A stretch of 24,534 bases of DNA from Chlamydomonas sphaeroides (GCA_001662425.1 BDDC01000302.1:50943-75476); one strand, 5' to 3'. Shown: positions 1 through 10,708, counted from the stretch's first letter. A program made the numbers and translations. Notes: generated by a model from the sequence alone, not told the origin.

Positions 1-155
1 CGGGAAACATCGTGTTGCGGGACAGACGGGGGGAAGGGGGTTCTTCCGGCGCAGCACGCCTCCAGGGGGAAGGGCGAGCCGCGGTCTGGGACCAACAGCT
101 GCCGGCCGGCTGACTCGACCGTGCGCGCCCCTCTGTAACCGGCAGCCGCACGCAC

Positions 156-1284
156 TTTTTATCGTTCTTCTCCTCCGAGCAGTGCACGAACATGCGCTTG
201 GTCTTGGTCTGCCGGGCGACGCAGGGAGGGTTGCAGGGCAGGGTGCACCAAGCGCGCTGGCTCGAGCATTCCAGACAGCATGTGGAGTGGGGCCGCCAGG
301 GCGTCATGCCGCCAGGGCGTCTGTGCGTGCCACGGCTTGAGAGCACGGCAGCGCGAGGGCTCGGGCGCCCCATGAGGCCCGCGGCGCCCTGGGCGAGGTC
401 ACAGGGGCCGGCGAGGGACGCGACACGGCAGGTCTGCGAGGGCTGGCGGCCTGCCCAAGGCCTTACCCCCGCCCGTAACAGGCAGCCATCTGTAGCTACG
501 GTAGGCAGCGGTGTAGCCAGCTAATTACCCAATCATGCGTCCTGCCAGCCAGCAAGGTACGCCCCGTAACCCTACCGGGTGAATGCCCCCCTGCAGGCTG
601 CCATGCCCCCAGGGGCCCTGCACCCAGCCAGCCAGCCAGCCGCAGCCAGGCAGATGGCCGGACAGAAGGACGACCGGCCCCCCTGGGGTCGCACCTGCAG
701 GCTGCAGTGCAGCGTGAAGCGCCGCTCCTTGCCGGGCCGCCGGTACTCGAAGATCCACTGCGCCGGGGTGATCCGCAGCGGCGGGGTTCAGGAGCGGCGG
801 GTTGCAGAGCACGGGAATTGAAGGGCGTGCAGTCATGCTGGAGCAAGCCGATTGGCAGACCCTATCCAGCGCAGCATTCGCCCCCAGGAAAGCACTTGAA
901 GAGGGGGTTTGCTGGAGGTGTGGGTGAGCCCACCTGGTCCAGGTAGGCGCCGTTCCAGTCCTTGGGCGGCACGAACCGGGCCTCCGGCTTGGTGTTCCGG
1001 GCTGCGTCCGCTAGGATGAATCCTGCCTGGGTACGGCACGAGGGGGGACGGAGGGACGGGGCGCGCGGGTTCGGTAAGCCAGGGCCGGGGCGGGGGTGGA
1101 AGGCGGAGAGGCGTTTGGAACGTGCTGGATGTCGCACCTCGATGAGCAGGCAGTGAAGCGAGAGCGCCAGGGCCGCCCCCCCGTCCGTGGCCGCTAGGTA
1201 TGAGGGTCGCGGACACGCCTTCTCCAGCATGGCCGCGAGCGCCTCGTTCGCCGCTTCCTCCGCGGCAGGAGATGGCGAGGCCAT
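156..1284 (-). CDS. PSMF1: PI31-like proteasome regulator (PSMF1 family), 5' part
   Basis: PI31 proteins bind the 20S proteasome and modulate its activity or assembly in cytosol and nucleus. Exons on the minus strand: 1284-1138, 1026-934, 757-695 and 208-156. All junctions are GT-AG and the first three keep phase 0. The start is the ATG at 1284 (MASPSPAAEE). Residues 39-80 give an ALSLHCLLIEAGFILAD segment followed by DWNGAYLDQ. Exon 3 (WIFEYRRPGKERR, FTLHCSLQ) and exon 4 (RMFVHCSEEKNDKK) continue it. This order matches the PI31 N-terminal (FP) domain, where a 'GWN' is followed by a YxxxY strand and a KxLVK-like strand. Exon 4 ends in phase 2 at 156. The next acceptor is ambiguous between about 50 and 115, and the Pro/Gly-rich C-terminal part lies beyond the left edge. 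The 486-nt intron at 209-694 holds only short GCCA-type repeats. The family call is from remembered homologues; the exon chain is well supported. Confidence 0.62.
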
Positions 1285-1491
1285 CGCGGGTGTTGCGTGC
1301 ACGCTTCCTGCGTGTCAGGTGTTAATTTATGAGTTGCGTGAATACTTTGGTGTAGCGACTCCTAGCAGTGTCTGTGCTGTCCGCAATCGGTTGCTGACAT
1401 GAGAATGGGCAGCTGTCGCCGTTTCCAGCCCCTGTCACAATAACGATGCCCATACAACAATTCAACACCTAGCACACGGTCTTGTCATGTC
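1285..1491. promoter_or_regulatory. Divergent intergenic region between PI31-like and PEX6 genes
   Basis: Only 207 bp separate the ATG of the minus-strand PI31-like gene from the ATG of PEX6 on the plus strand, so both 5' UTRs and both core promoters must lie here or overlap the first exons. Local GC is clearly lower than in the flanking exons. I see no convincing TATA box; a TTAATTTATGAG stretch sits at about 1322. A bidirectional promoter is inferred from the spacing alone. Confidence 0.5.
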
Positions 1492-1597
1492 ATGGCCGAG
1501 GTACCGGCCCCGAATGCATTCGCAGCTCAGCCGCTGCTCGCTGCGCCAGCTCTACGGCGGCTGCAGATGCTTTACGGAGCCCCAACACAGCAGCTAG
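1487..1597 (+). promoter_or_regulatory. Overlapping out-of-frame uORF at the PEX6 start
   Basis: An ATG at 1487-1489 lies five bases before the chosen PEX6 start. It opens a 36-codon frame that ends at TAG 1595-1597 inside PEX6 exon 1. Its context (T at +4) is weaker than that of the main ATG (G at -3 and G at +4), so leaky scanning would be needed for PEX6. It is included because it decides the start choice. Whether it lies in the mRNA is unknown. Confidence 0.4.
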
Positions 1598-4500
1598 AAC
1601 CTCCCAGCGTGCGCCTGGACCGCGTGGCCGTCGCCGGTTTGGTGCGTGTGCAACCATGCGCGGAGCTGCCCACTGGCCCTTCCGGCAACTACCCAGCCGC
1701 GCACGAGGCCTGGCTTGCGGTCAGCCTTGAACTCGCTAGGCAGCTGAGCTGCCGCCATGGAGGCTTCCTGCTGGCGCGAGCCTCGGACGCGGGCGAGCGC
1801 GCAGCGGTGGCGCAGATGCTTGTCGCGGACGCCGGCGCCCTGCCGCTTCCAAAGGCTTGCAGCGCAGCACAGGGCTGCGGCAGCAGCACGAACCCCAGAG
1901 AAAACAACCGTGACGCGGGCCGCGTGCCCGTCCTGTCCCCGCTGCTGGCTTTCAATCTCGGCCTGCCGTACACCGTGCAGCCCTTCCTCTCCGCCGCAGC
2001 CGACGGCGGCGGCGGCAGCGCCCCAGGGGCGGCGGCGCCTCAGCCTGCGGGTCCCAGCCTCTTGCTGGCGCTGACGGCGCCGCTGCGCCTGCAGCCTCTG
2101 GCGGCGGCGCTGGCCGACGCGGCCCTGCACGCCGCCGCGCCGTCAGGCGCCAGGTCAGGCGGCGGCGCCGGCGCCAGCTCCTCCTCCTCCTCCTCCGCCG
2201 CCGCCGCTGAGTCCGTCCAGCTGTGCAAGGTGGCCATCCCCAAGGTCGCGCCACTAGCGCGGCTAGGCGCTGCGTCTGGCGCTGCAGCTGCGGCCGGGGC
2301 CGAGGGCGCGGCAGGCGCCGCCGGCTCCGGGGCGGCCGCTGACGGCAGTGCGGCGCAAGGCGAGGCCCCGGCCGGGCCGGGCATAGGCGCAGCCGATGCG
2401 CTGGCGACGGAGGATGGCAGCGGCGGGGACGGCGCTGCGGCGCTGCGGGATGCCATTGCCACGGCGCTGCAGCGCTACTTCAAGGAGCGAGGCAGGTGCG
2501 TGCGTGCTCGCGGCGAGGATAGCGACGTGCTGGTCCAAGGAGCCAGCTCGCGACAGCTGCCCATACCACAGCGCCTGCCATTGGCCTGTGCGCCCCATAC
2601 TGGCGGCAGATGCGAGCCCGCGGCGAGAATGGCGTCGTGCTGCATAGCTCCTGGCACGCATCTCCCTTCTGCGGCCTTGGCGAGCCGTTGTGGGGTGCCC
2701 CCGGAGCCCGTCACCCGCTCAGGGCGCCCCATCCTGCCTGCCATTCCCTCCTGCTCCCCCGCACCGTAACCTCTCTCCCCCCGCTCGACACACACCGCGT
2801 CACCCTCTGTTCCCATTCCTGAACACCCCCACGCCCCCGCCAGGTACGTGTGCGCCGGCGACCTGCTGGCGGTGCCCGTGCCGCTGGCGCCCGCAGCACC
2901 CGGCGGCCCTGGCGAGCAGCCGCCCCGGCAGGCGGGGCCGGCCGCAGCAGGGCCCGGCGCCCAGCGCCTGGTGTACTTCAAGGTCACCGACGTGCGGCCG
3001 CAGCGGCCCACGGTCGGAAGCAGCTCTGGCGGCGGCGGCGGCGGCCAGCAGCAGGCGCAGGGCCAGGGCCAGGGGCAGCGGCCGGGCGAGGCGCTGGCTG
3101 CGCAGCCGCTGCCGCTGCCGCTGCCGCTGCTAGTCAGTCCGGAGCGGACCACGCTGGCGCTGCAGGTGGGGCCAGGGGCGTGGTGGGGCCAGGGGCACGG
3201 TGGGGCCAGGGCCGCCGGATGCCGGGTGCCGAGGACGGGAAACGGGAGGCCGCCCGACCGGAAGGAGGCAGGGGCAGCCGGGTGCAAGCCGGCTTCCTGC
3301 CCGCCTTCTTGAGTCGCCGCCCCGGGCCCTCCGTCGCTCTGCAGGGCGGCCTAGCGCGCTCCGCGCTGCCCGTCGGCTGCGAGCAGCACCCGCCGCAGCC
3401 GCTGGCGGCGGCGGGCCCGCCGCCGCCGCCGCCGCTGCCGCTGCTGGGCTGCGACCCGGCGGCGCCGCTGAGCGCGTGGCCGGGGCTGCCCGCCACGCCG
3501 GGACCGCTGCTGCCGCCGTGGCGGACGGTGGCACAGGTGCGGACTATAGCTGGTGTGGGGTTTGGTTTGCGTGTGCCGATGAAGCTGGCCGCCGCCCCTC
3601 CGCGACTGCCTGGCTCAGCACCTGGTTGCTTGCGGAGGCGAGTGCCGCCTTCACACATAGCCTCCCTGTGCACCCATTGCATCCCTGAACCCACGGCTCC
3701 TGCACCATCCACTACCTCGCTCCTCCTCTGCCGCCCGCACCTCGCCAGCTGCTGGCGCCGCTGCTGCACCCGTCCACCGCCCGCCTGGAGCTGCCGCCCA
3801 CGCCGCTGCTGCTGGCGGGGCCGCCCGGCAGCGGCCGCCGCACCGCCTGCCGCGCGGCTGCTGCGGCGCTGGGGCTGCACACCATCACCATCAGCGCCTC
3901 GGAGCTGGCGCCGAACCCAGGTGGGGCACAGGGGCCAGAGTATGTGGAAGCAGAATGCTGGGAGATAATTCGAGGCAAATGTGGGGCGTCTGTGCCTAAT
4001 GTACACGTCTCGGGGCCCATAGCCGCTGCCGACAACATGTGCCTGCCGCCTTCCTGTCGATGCCCACGTGCCCAGGCGAGCCGCAGGCAAAGGGCGGCGC
4101 TGCTGCGGCGCTGCGGGCGGTGCTGGCGGCGGCGGAGCGCTTCGCTCCCGTGCTGCTCGTGCTGCAGGTGAGGAGGGCCGCTGGGTGTGCCATGGGCCCG
4201 GCAGCCTGCGCCAAGCTGGCTGCGATGGCAGCAGCGCAGGGATTGGCAATGGGCAGTGGGCGTTGGGCAGTCCATTGGCAGCGCTCAGCTTGCAGCAAAG
4301 CAACGCCTGCGAGCACACGTCCCTGGCTTCTCGCCGCAGGACCTGGAGTCGCTGGTCGGCACACGGGGCGCAGCGGACGCCGGCGGCTCCGCGCCCGGTG
4401 GCGGCGCCGCCACGGGCGCCGCGCAGCGCTGCGCTGAGGTGCTGGCGGAGGCGGCTGCCCGGGGCAGCAGCGCTGCCGCGCGCTCGGCGGCGCTCGGCGG

Positions 4501-7433
4501 CGCCGCCAGTGGGCCTGCCAGGTGAGCTAGCAGCCCCGTCTGTCCACCAACGCCCCCGGCCGTCATCAACACCCAGGCCGTCCGCACACCGCAACACAGC
4601 ACCACCCGCCGCTCCTGCTGCCAGCCGCTGCAGCACGTCACGCCTCTGCCTACGCCTGGCTTGCCCACGGCAGCCCCGTCTTCGGCCGGGTGCCCACCCT
4701 GCCGCTCCCCTGCGTCCCCGTTCCCCCCTCTCCCTCTCACCTCGCAGCGGCGGCCCCGGCCTGGTGGCTCTGGCCGCCACCTGCTCCTGCCTGGAGGACG
4801 TGCCGCTGCCGCTGGGCCGCATCTTCACACACACCCTCGTCCTGGCCGCGCCCGGCCCCGACCAGCGCCGCGCGCTGCTGAGCCACCTAGTCGCCGCCGC
4901 CGCCGCCGCCGCCAGTCTCGACATGTGCCCGGCCGCCGCCACGGCTGTCGCCGCCGGGGCCGGGGCACGCCAGGTGCTTGGATCGTCGCGGCCGGGTGGT
5001 GATGGTGGCGACGCGACGACTCATGCGCTGTCTGCTGCTGTGGATGAGCTGGTGGGGCAGACCGCCGGCTTGCTGCCGCGCGACCTGGCGGGGCTGGCGG
5101 CGGACGCGGCGGCGGCGGCACTGTCGCGCGCGCTGCTGCCGTCGGGCCTCGCGAGCCTGGGACTTGGCGGCCTGGCGGCGGCGCCGCCGCCGCCGCCGCC
5201 GCCAGCGGCGGCCAAGCCGGCGCCGCCCGTTGCGGCGCCAGTCGCAGCACTGGCCGGCGGCGAAGGCGCAGGGGCGCGCAGTGCAGCGGCAGCGCCTGGG
5301 CAGACGGCGGAGACGCAGCGGGCTGCAGCGGCGGCGCCGTCGGCTGCCCATGTGTCCCCTGCAGCCGCCGGCGATGCCCACTCCGTGCCGACCTCGTCCG
5401 CGCTGGACCCGAGCCGCGACCTGCGGGAGGCGCTGGAGCGGGTCAAGGCGCGCACCGCTGTGGAGGTGGGTGCATGCGCCCCGGGCAGCATCCCGTGCGC
5501 GCCGACAGCGGCACGCGAGGCGCCTACGCCACCACAGGCGCTGGCCGGTACTGCTGCATTGTGGCGCGGCGGCGATGCTCGCTCTTAACCATGCCGCCCA
5601 ACTGTGCGCAGGTGGGGGCGCCCAGCGTGCCGGACGTCAAGTGGGACGACATCGGCGGCCTGGAGGAGGCCAAGAGGACCATCGTGGACACGGTGGGGTG
5701 GGAAGGGGTCTCGCGTGTGCATGGAGCAGGGCGCACAGTCATTAAGGGTCGCGCTCCGGTCGTAGGCCCTTGCCCTACTGGCGTGTGCGCACAACCCCTT
5801 TCCGGCCCTTGCCCCGCGACCCGTCCCCCCAGGTGGAGCTGCCCCTGCGCCATCCGCAGCTCTTTGCGGCGGGGCTGCGGCGGCGCTCGGGGATCCTGCT
5901 GTACGGCCCGCCGGGTAGGAGGGCCGAGGGGGTCCGGCACTGGGGGCCCGTGCCGAGGATGGCCCTGCCCGCCCGCGCGGCAGACCCTGCCTCCCGCCTT
6001 CCAGCGGCTCCCATTGTGTCCCCTCCCCTCCCCGTCCTCCCTCCCGCCTTTCCCCTCCTCCCTCCATCCGGCCCCAGGCAGCGGCAAGACGCTGCTGGCC
6101 AAGGCGGTGGCCAGCCAGTGCGCCGCCACCTTCATGTCGGTCAAGGGGCCCGAGCTCATAAACATGTACATCGGCGAGAGCGAGAGACAGGTGCGGCCAG
6201 GCCCCGCTGCTCGCCCACCCGCTGCGTCGGCCCGCCCCGATCGAGCCCGTGACTGCTCGTGGCAAGTGGCACGTCACCCGCCGCCCTCCAGGTCCGTGAG
6301 GTGTTTGCTCGCGCCCGCCGCGCCGCGCCCTGCGTCGTGTTCTTCGACGAGCTCGACTCCCTGGCGCCCGCGAGAGGCGCCAGCGGCGACTCAGGTGAGC
6401 GGGGCCGGGCTTGGCCGAACCCATCGCCCGAACCCATCGTCCGAACCCATCGTCCGAACCCATGTGTGCCATCGCCCTGCGGTCCTTCCCTAACCCTGCA
6501 ACTCCCCACCTCCCCATGCGATCGCAGGCGGCGTCATGGACCGCGTGGTCTCGCAGCTGCTCGCCGAGATCGACGGCCTGGCCGGATCCGGATCCCAGGG
6601 ATCTGGATCCCAGGGATCCGGGTCGGGATCCAGCGGCATGGTGTTTGTGGTGGGCGCCACCAACCGGCCCGACCTGCTGGACGCCTCGCTGCTGCGGCCC
6701 GGCCGGCTGGACGTGCTGGTGTACGTGGGCATAGCGCAGGAGGCGGGCTCCAAGGCCAAGGTGCTCAAGGTGAGGGCGGCCGCAGCGGTGGCGGTGGGCT
6801 GCGTCGTGAGCGGTGCGGCCCCGCGTGGCGCGCGCCCCGCCGGCGCGAGCAAGCGGACAAGCTGGTCTCGTGAGGGCGGCGGCGGCGGGCGCCTGCAGGC
6901 GGCCGTTTGGCGCGTAGGCTGGGGCCCCGAGGGGGGCTGGTGACGGGTGCGTTAGCCGCCTAGCGGGTCCCCTCCCCGCACTGATCGACGTGGCGAGCCG
7001 GCCCCGGCCCTTTCTTGCCTCGCAGGCCCTGACCCGCAAGTTTGCGCTGGCTCCGGACGTGGACCTGGCTGCCCTGGCCGCCGCCTGCCCGCCCACGCTC
7101 AGCGGCGCCGACCTGTATGCCCTGGCCGCCGACGCCTGGATGGGCGCCCTCACCTCCCACATAGCGGCGCTGGAGGCGGGGGCGGCGAAGCAGGAGGAGG
7201 GGCCTGCCGCTGGCGCGGGCGGCACGGTGGCCGATCCGGCAGCCGCCCCGCTGGTCGACGGCGCGGCAGCGATCAGCAGCTCGCAGTCTGGTGCGGGGCA
7301 GGCGGGCGGCCCGGCGGCAGCAGCAACGGCAGCAGGGCCGGGGCCGGGGTCCGGCAAGGCGGGCCAGGACGACACTGCGGCCATGGGCACGCTCGGCGCG
7401 TCGGTCCGCCGCAAGCGGGCCGCACGCGCTGCT

Positions 7434-7467
<34 letters not shown>

Positions 7468-7916
7468 AGGCGGCCGCGCAGCCTGGTTCGGCAGCCGAGG
7501 GGCAAGAGGCCATGGCGGATGCCGCCTCTCCGGCGGCCCCAGAGCCCAAGGTCGCTGGGCTGGCCCTGGGGCCCTTGGCTGCGGCTCATGCAGCAGCATT
7601 ATCGGACGGGACCGCCGCTACGCCGCCGGCTGCCACTGCACCGGCGGCGCCCGCCCCTGCCAGCTCAGCACGCGAGGCGCCTGGCACGGGCCCCGACAGT
7701 GCGGCGGGCAGCCCTCGGAACGTGCCTGTGACGTCGGAGGCAGCGGGCGGCAGCGGCGGCGCGCCCGGGGCCGACGGCGGCGGCGGTGTGGTGGTGTGCC
7801 AGGCGGACTTCCTGCGCGCGCTGGCGGCGCTCACGCCCTCGCTCAGCCGCTCGGAGCTGGCCAAGTACGAGGCGCTGCGAGCGCAGTACGAGGGAGCGGC
7901 GCGGGGCCCGGCCTGA
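1492..7916 (+). CDS. PEX6: PEX6, peroxisomal AAA+ ATPase
   Basis: With PEX1, PEX6 forms the hexamer that extracts ubiquitinated PEX5 from the peroxisome membrane. Exons: 1492-2495, 2844-3165, 3345-3536, 3749-3920, 4076-4167, 4340-4521, 4748-5465, 5612-5692, 5833-5914, 6078-6190, 6292-6394, 6528-6769, 7026-7916. All are GT-AG and in frame, giving 1397 residues. D1 is degenerate: GPPGSGRR at 530-537 and a Walker-B-like VLLVLQDLES with no DE pair. D2 is complete: KWDDIGGLEEAKR before Walker A GPPGSGKT (946-953), pore segment ELINMYIGESERQ, Walker B FFDELD (D1005/E1006), LAPARGASGDSGG, sensor-1 GATNRPD, and LLRPGRLD. The GASGDSGG block and the terminal ADFLRAL...LAKYEALRAQYEG are PEX6 signatures. 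It is longer than plant PEX6 (roughly 950 residues) because of Ala/Gly/Pro/Ser inserts in exons 1, 2, 7 and 13. The start has a better context than an out-of-frame ATG at 1487. Confidence 0.93.
6418..6465 (+). repeat. 13-bp tandem repeat in PEX6 intron 11
   Basis: About four copies of a 13-bp unit, ccgaacccatcgt with small variations, lie directly after each other in the intron between exons 11 and 12. It is a simple intronic minisatellite with no coding role. Confidence 0.75.
6584..6640 (+). repeat. GGATCC-rich in-frame repeat in PEX6 exon 12
   Basis: Several near-copies of ggatcccagggatct follow each other and encode a GSGSQ-type linker at residues 1040-1057. The reading frame stays open and the conserved AAA strands resume at once on both sides (AEIDGLAG before, MVFVVGATNRPD after). 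It is therefore a tolerated expansion in the loop between the helix after Walker B and the sensor-1 strand of D2. Confidence 0.8.
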
Positions 7917-8305
7917 GCCGTGTGGTGGAGGCCCAGCTGCGCATTCCTCGCCTGCTCATGTGGGTGGGGGCAGCACCCGAGCGCCAGGCGCAGCTGGACT
8001 CGTCCGGCTATGCGCTGTGCGGCGAAGCGCTGCGCCGCCCGCTGTGGGGCGGCAGCGCCGCCGGCGTGCGGCCCCTGCTGCACCTCGACGCGACGGCGTC
8101 GGCGCCTTCGCCCGCGCTGCCGCTGCGCGTGGAGCTGCTGGCGCGGCTGCGCGCCGCGGGCTGCGCCTGGGAATGGAGCGTGTGAGAGTGGAGCGTGTGG
8201 GAGGCGGCCGTGGAGGCGGGCAGCCTGCCGGCGCGGGAGTGGCTGCCGCCGCAGGGCGGACCCTGGCCGGTACGGAGGCGTGGTGTCAGTGCGGAGCAAT
8301 CGTGA
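7917..8305 (+). pseudogene. Ankyrin-type gene relic downstream of PEX6
   Basis: Directly after the PEX6 stop, the frame containing 7946-8182 reads as a plausible protein (LRIPRLLMWVGAAPE, then VELLARLRAAGCAWEWSV). It stops at TGA 8183-8185, and after the stop the same frame continues EWSVWEAAVEAGSLPAREWL up to TGA 8303-8305. The 'LRAAGCAW...WEAAVEAGSLPA..WL' pattern resembles the ankyrin-like repeats of the intact F-box gene at 8495-10586. There is no start codon or N-terminal part in this frame apart from PEX6 sequence, so it is read as the tail of a broken copy. It may simply be transcribed as PEX6 3' UTR. An alternative is a spliced terminal exon of an unannotated transcript. Confidence 0.5.
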
Positions 8306-8494
8306 TGTTGGCATGACGTCGTCGCGGCTGCGGGCGGCCGCTAGGATACAGACGAAGGACCTGGGCAGTACCATATGCAAGTTGCATGATAGTCTGATAC
8401 GCTGACACGCAACCTGCCAGACAGCCACGCACCGCCGTGTCTGCCCCTCTGCCCCCCGCGCATCGCTCAAGCCCCCACCGGCCGTATTCCTGTC

Positions 8495-10586
8495 CTAGCG
8501 CATGCCCATCCACTGCCGCCACGCCCCCAGCACGCCTGAAGCGCGCCCCGACGACTGCCTCCATGCCGCTGTGAGCGCCACGCCCCAGCCGCAGCCCAGC
8601 TCCGCCAGCAGTGGCAGGGCGGCGGGAGGCACGCAAGCGCCGGCGGCCGCCAGCTGCTCGCTGCTGAGGCCCCAGGGGCAGCCCAGCCGGACGAGGGCCC
8701 GCAGCGTCGCCAGGTCGCCGGCGACCGCAACGGCCATGGCAACAGAGGTGCCGTCCTCGCGCCTGGCACCACACTGCGGAGGGGTGCGGGCGTGCGGTGG
8801 GAGGCCAAGGCGCACGAGCAGCGCGTGAGTTGGAGTGAGGCCTGTTAACGAGACAAAGTAAAGAACCTGTATCTGCAATCCTGCGACCCGGCACGGCCTG
8901 ACAGTGAGCCCCGGCAGCGAGGTCCCACGCACGCGAGCACCAGCACGGGCTGCCATACCCTGGGCTGCCTCCCACGCGGCACAGCATCCCAGGGCTTTTC
9001 CCACCAGCATCTCAAGCACGAGCGCCGCAACACGACACCCGCCGCGGGGCCCCATCCCGCGCGCAACCAAACCGCCCCGCCCCGCCCCGCCCTCTGCTCA
9101 CCTCCCAGGGCGCGCCGCGCTGCGTCACCAGCCACTCGAGCGCCTCCTCGCACCCGGCCGCAGCCGCGCTGCCGACGCAACTCTTGCATGCGCTCGCCTT
9201 GAGGACCCCAGGCGCCGCCGCCGCCAGCACCCTGTCCAGCCTCGCCATGAGGCGCACGTCGCCCGTGGCCGCCACCGCCCGCGCCCACGCGCCGCAGTCA
9301 CGCCAGTGCTGCCCGGCGGCCACCCGGCCCGGCAGCAGCGCCTCCACCAGCCAGGCCGCCACGTCCCGCTGGCGCGGGCCAACGGCACCGCCGACGCCGG
9401 GCCCTCCCAGCGGCTGCCCCGGGCAGCAGCAGCAAGCGCGCAGCAGCTCGGCCGCGTCCGGCGCCGCGCCGGCCGCCAGCAGCAGCCGCAGCGCCGGCAG
9501 CTGCCCCGCCGCCGCCGCCTCCACGCACGCCTCGTCGAGCCACTCGGCCTCCTCACCGGCGCCCTCGGCGACCAGCGCCTCCAGCGCCGCCGTGTTGCCG
9601 CAGCGCGCGGCGGTGCGCCCCAGCAGCGGCGCGTTGCTGGAGCGCAGCATGCCGCACCGGCGCAGCCACGCCAGGCGCGCCGGCGCCTGCGGCCCTAGCT
9701 GCTCTACAGCCGCCTGGATGAGGGCGCAGGACCAGCAGCTACGTGGGTCGCAGCCCAGCTCCGCCGCCAGCCACTCGACCTTGGCGGCCCAGTCGGGCGT
9801 GGCGCTGGCGGCGGCGGCCACCAAGGGGTCAATGTGGGGCAGGCGGGGCAGCGGCGAGGCCAGGCGGAAGCGCTCGGCCAGGCGCCGCAGCTGCGGCAGC
9901 TGCAGGCCGGCCGCCGCCTCGGTGAAGATCGTGAGGCGGGTGAAGGGCGACAGGGCCGGCGCCAGGGTGTCAGCGGCAGATCCCGCCAGCCGCTGCTGCA
10001 GCAGCTGTTGCAGCAGGTCGCCGTGGCCGCCCCGGGCAGCGGCCTTGACGGCGTCGTAGCTCCAGCGCACCCCGCCCTCGCCCAGCAGCCAGGCGCACAC
10101 GGCCTGGTGGCCGCCTGCGGCCGCTGCGACCAGCGCCTCCTCGCCTGGAAGGCAGCCGGCGGCTCGCAGCCAGCGGCAGGCCTCCAGCTGCCCCGCGCCG
10201 GCTGCGGCCTCCATCGCGCCGGACTCGGGCAGCGTGACGCCAGCCACCTCGGCCGCCAGCGCCAGCTTGGGTTCGTCATGGGCGGTGGCCGTGAGGCATA
10301 CAAGCTGCCGCCGGTGCCACAGCGTCAGGGGCCGCGTGGCACCGGGGGCGGCCCACTTGTCGGCGAAGGCGTGGGGCGGCACGGGCTTCGACAGCCGGAT
10401 GGTGTTGTGTTCCGGGCCAGAGAAGCGCTGCCTAGCGGCCCTGCAGACGAGCCTCCAGGTGCTCGCTATGCAGTTGGGCTCGCAGCGCGCAGCAATGGTT
10501 GAGAAGATGAGCTCCAGCGGCAGATGCCGCGCGATGGTGATGCTCTCGTTCAACCAAGAACGTCCGCAGTCGCCCAGCAAGTTCAT
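8495..10586 (-). CDS. F-box and ankyrin-repeat protein
   Basis: Two exons on the minus strand: 10586-9102 (ATG at 10586, 495 codons) and 8773-8495 (stop TAG), joined in phase 0 by a GTGAGC donor and a CCGCAG acceptor; 587 residues. Residues 21-60 (HLPLELIFSTIAAR, then STWRLVCRAARQRF) look like an F-box, the SKP1-binding motif of SCF ubiquitin ligases. From about residue 124 there are diverged ankyrin-type units, for example MEAAAGAGQLEACRWLRAAG, GGHQAVCAWLLGEGG, AARCGNTAALEALVAEGAG, EAAAAGQLPALRLLLAAGA and, in exon 2, AVAGDLATLRALVRLGCPWG. Such F-box/ankyrin proteins are expanded in volvocine algae. The likely role is a substrate adaptor, but the target is unknown. The nearest upstream ATG supports this start, with A at -3. 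It faces PEX6 tail to tail and has a broken paralogue upstream. Confidence 0.72.
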
Positions 10587-10703
10587 TTTGGAGCTTGCAG
10601 CAGCAGTGGCTTGCAACACAGCGGTCGTTTCCGCTTTTCCGCCCCGCGGTGAGTTGTAGCTCGGTAGAGCGCTGGCAGGTTTAACAGCACACGACGCCAA
10701 CCG

Positions 10704-10708
10704 TTACA
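10704..10708 (-). terminator. Possible TGTAA poly(A) signal behind the broken F-box gene
   Basis: On the minus strand this reads TGTAA, the poly(A) signal of volvocine nuclear genes. It lies about 140 bases after the last recognisable part of the pseudogene at 10850-11884 and before the start of the intact paralogue. The motif is short and could be chance. Confidence 0.25.

Noticed and set aside
1492..2769. Taking PEX6 exon 1 as a stand-alone 425-codon gene
   Set aside because: A GT donor at 2496 and an acceptor at 2843 restore the frame into a sequence that continues the PEX6 N-terminal region (RYVCAGDLLAVPV); after 2495 the open frame is intron read-through.
3134..4942. 602-codon open frame on the minus strand
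   Set aside because: It lies antisense to PEX6 exons 3-7, is rich in Arg/Ala/Gly as expected from GC-rich codons read backwards, has no domain, and crosses the PEX6 splice sites.
6418..6465. Repeated ggttcgg-like stretch on the minus strand considered as a tRNA T-loop
   Set aside because: It is a 13-bp minisatellite; no acceptor stem or anticodon arm can be built around it.
5585..7549. 654-codon open frame on the minus strand
   Set aside because: It is antisense to the PEX6 D2 exons and introns. The plus-strand frame carries all AAA motifs, so this is a composition shadow.
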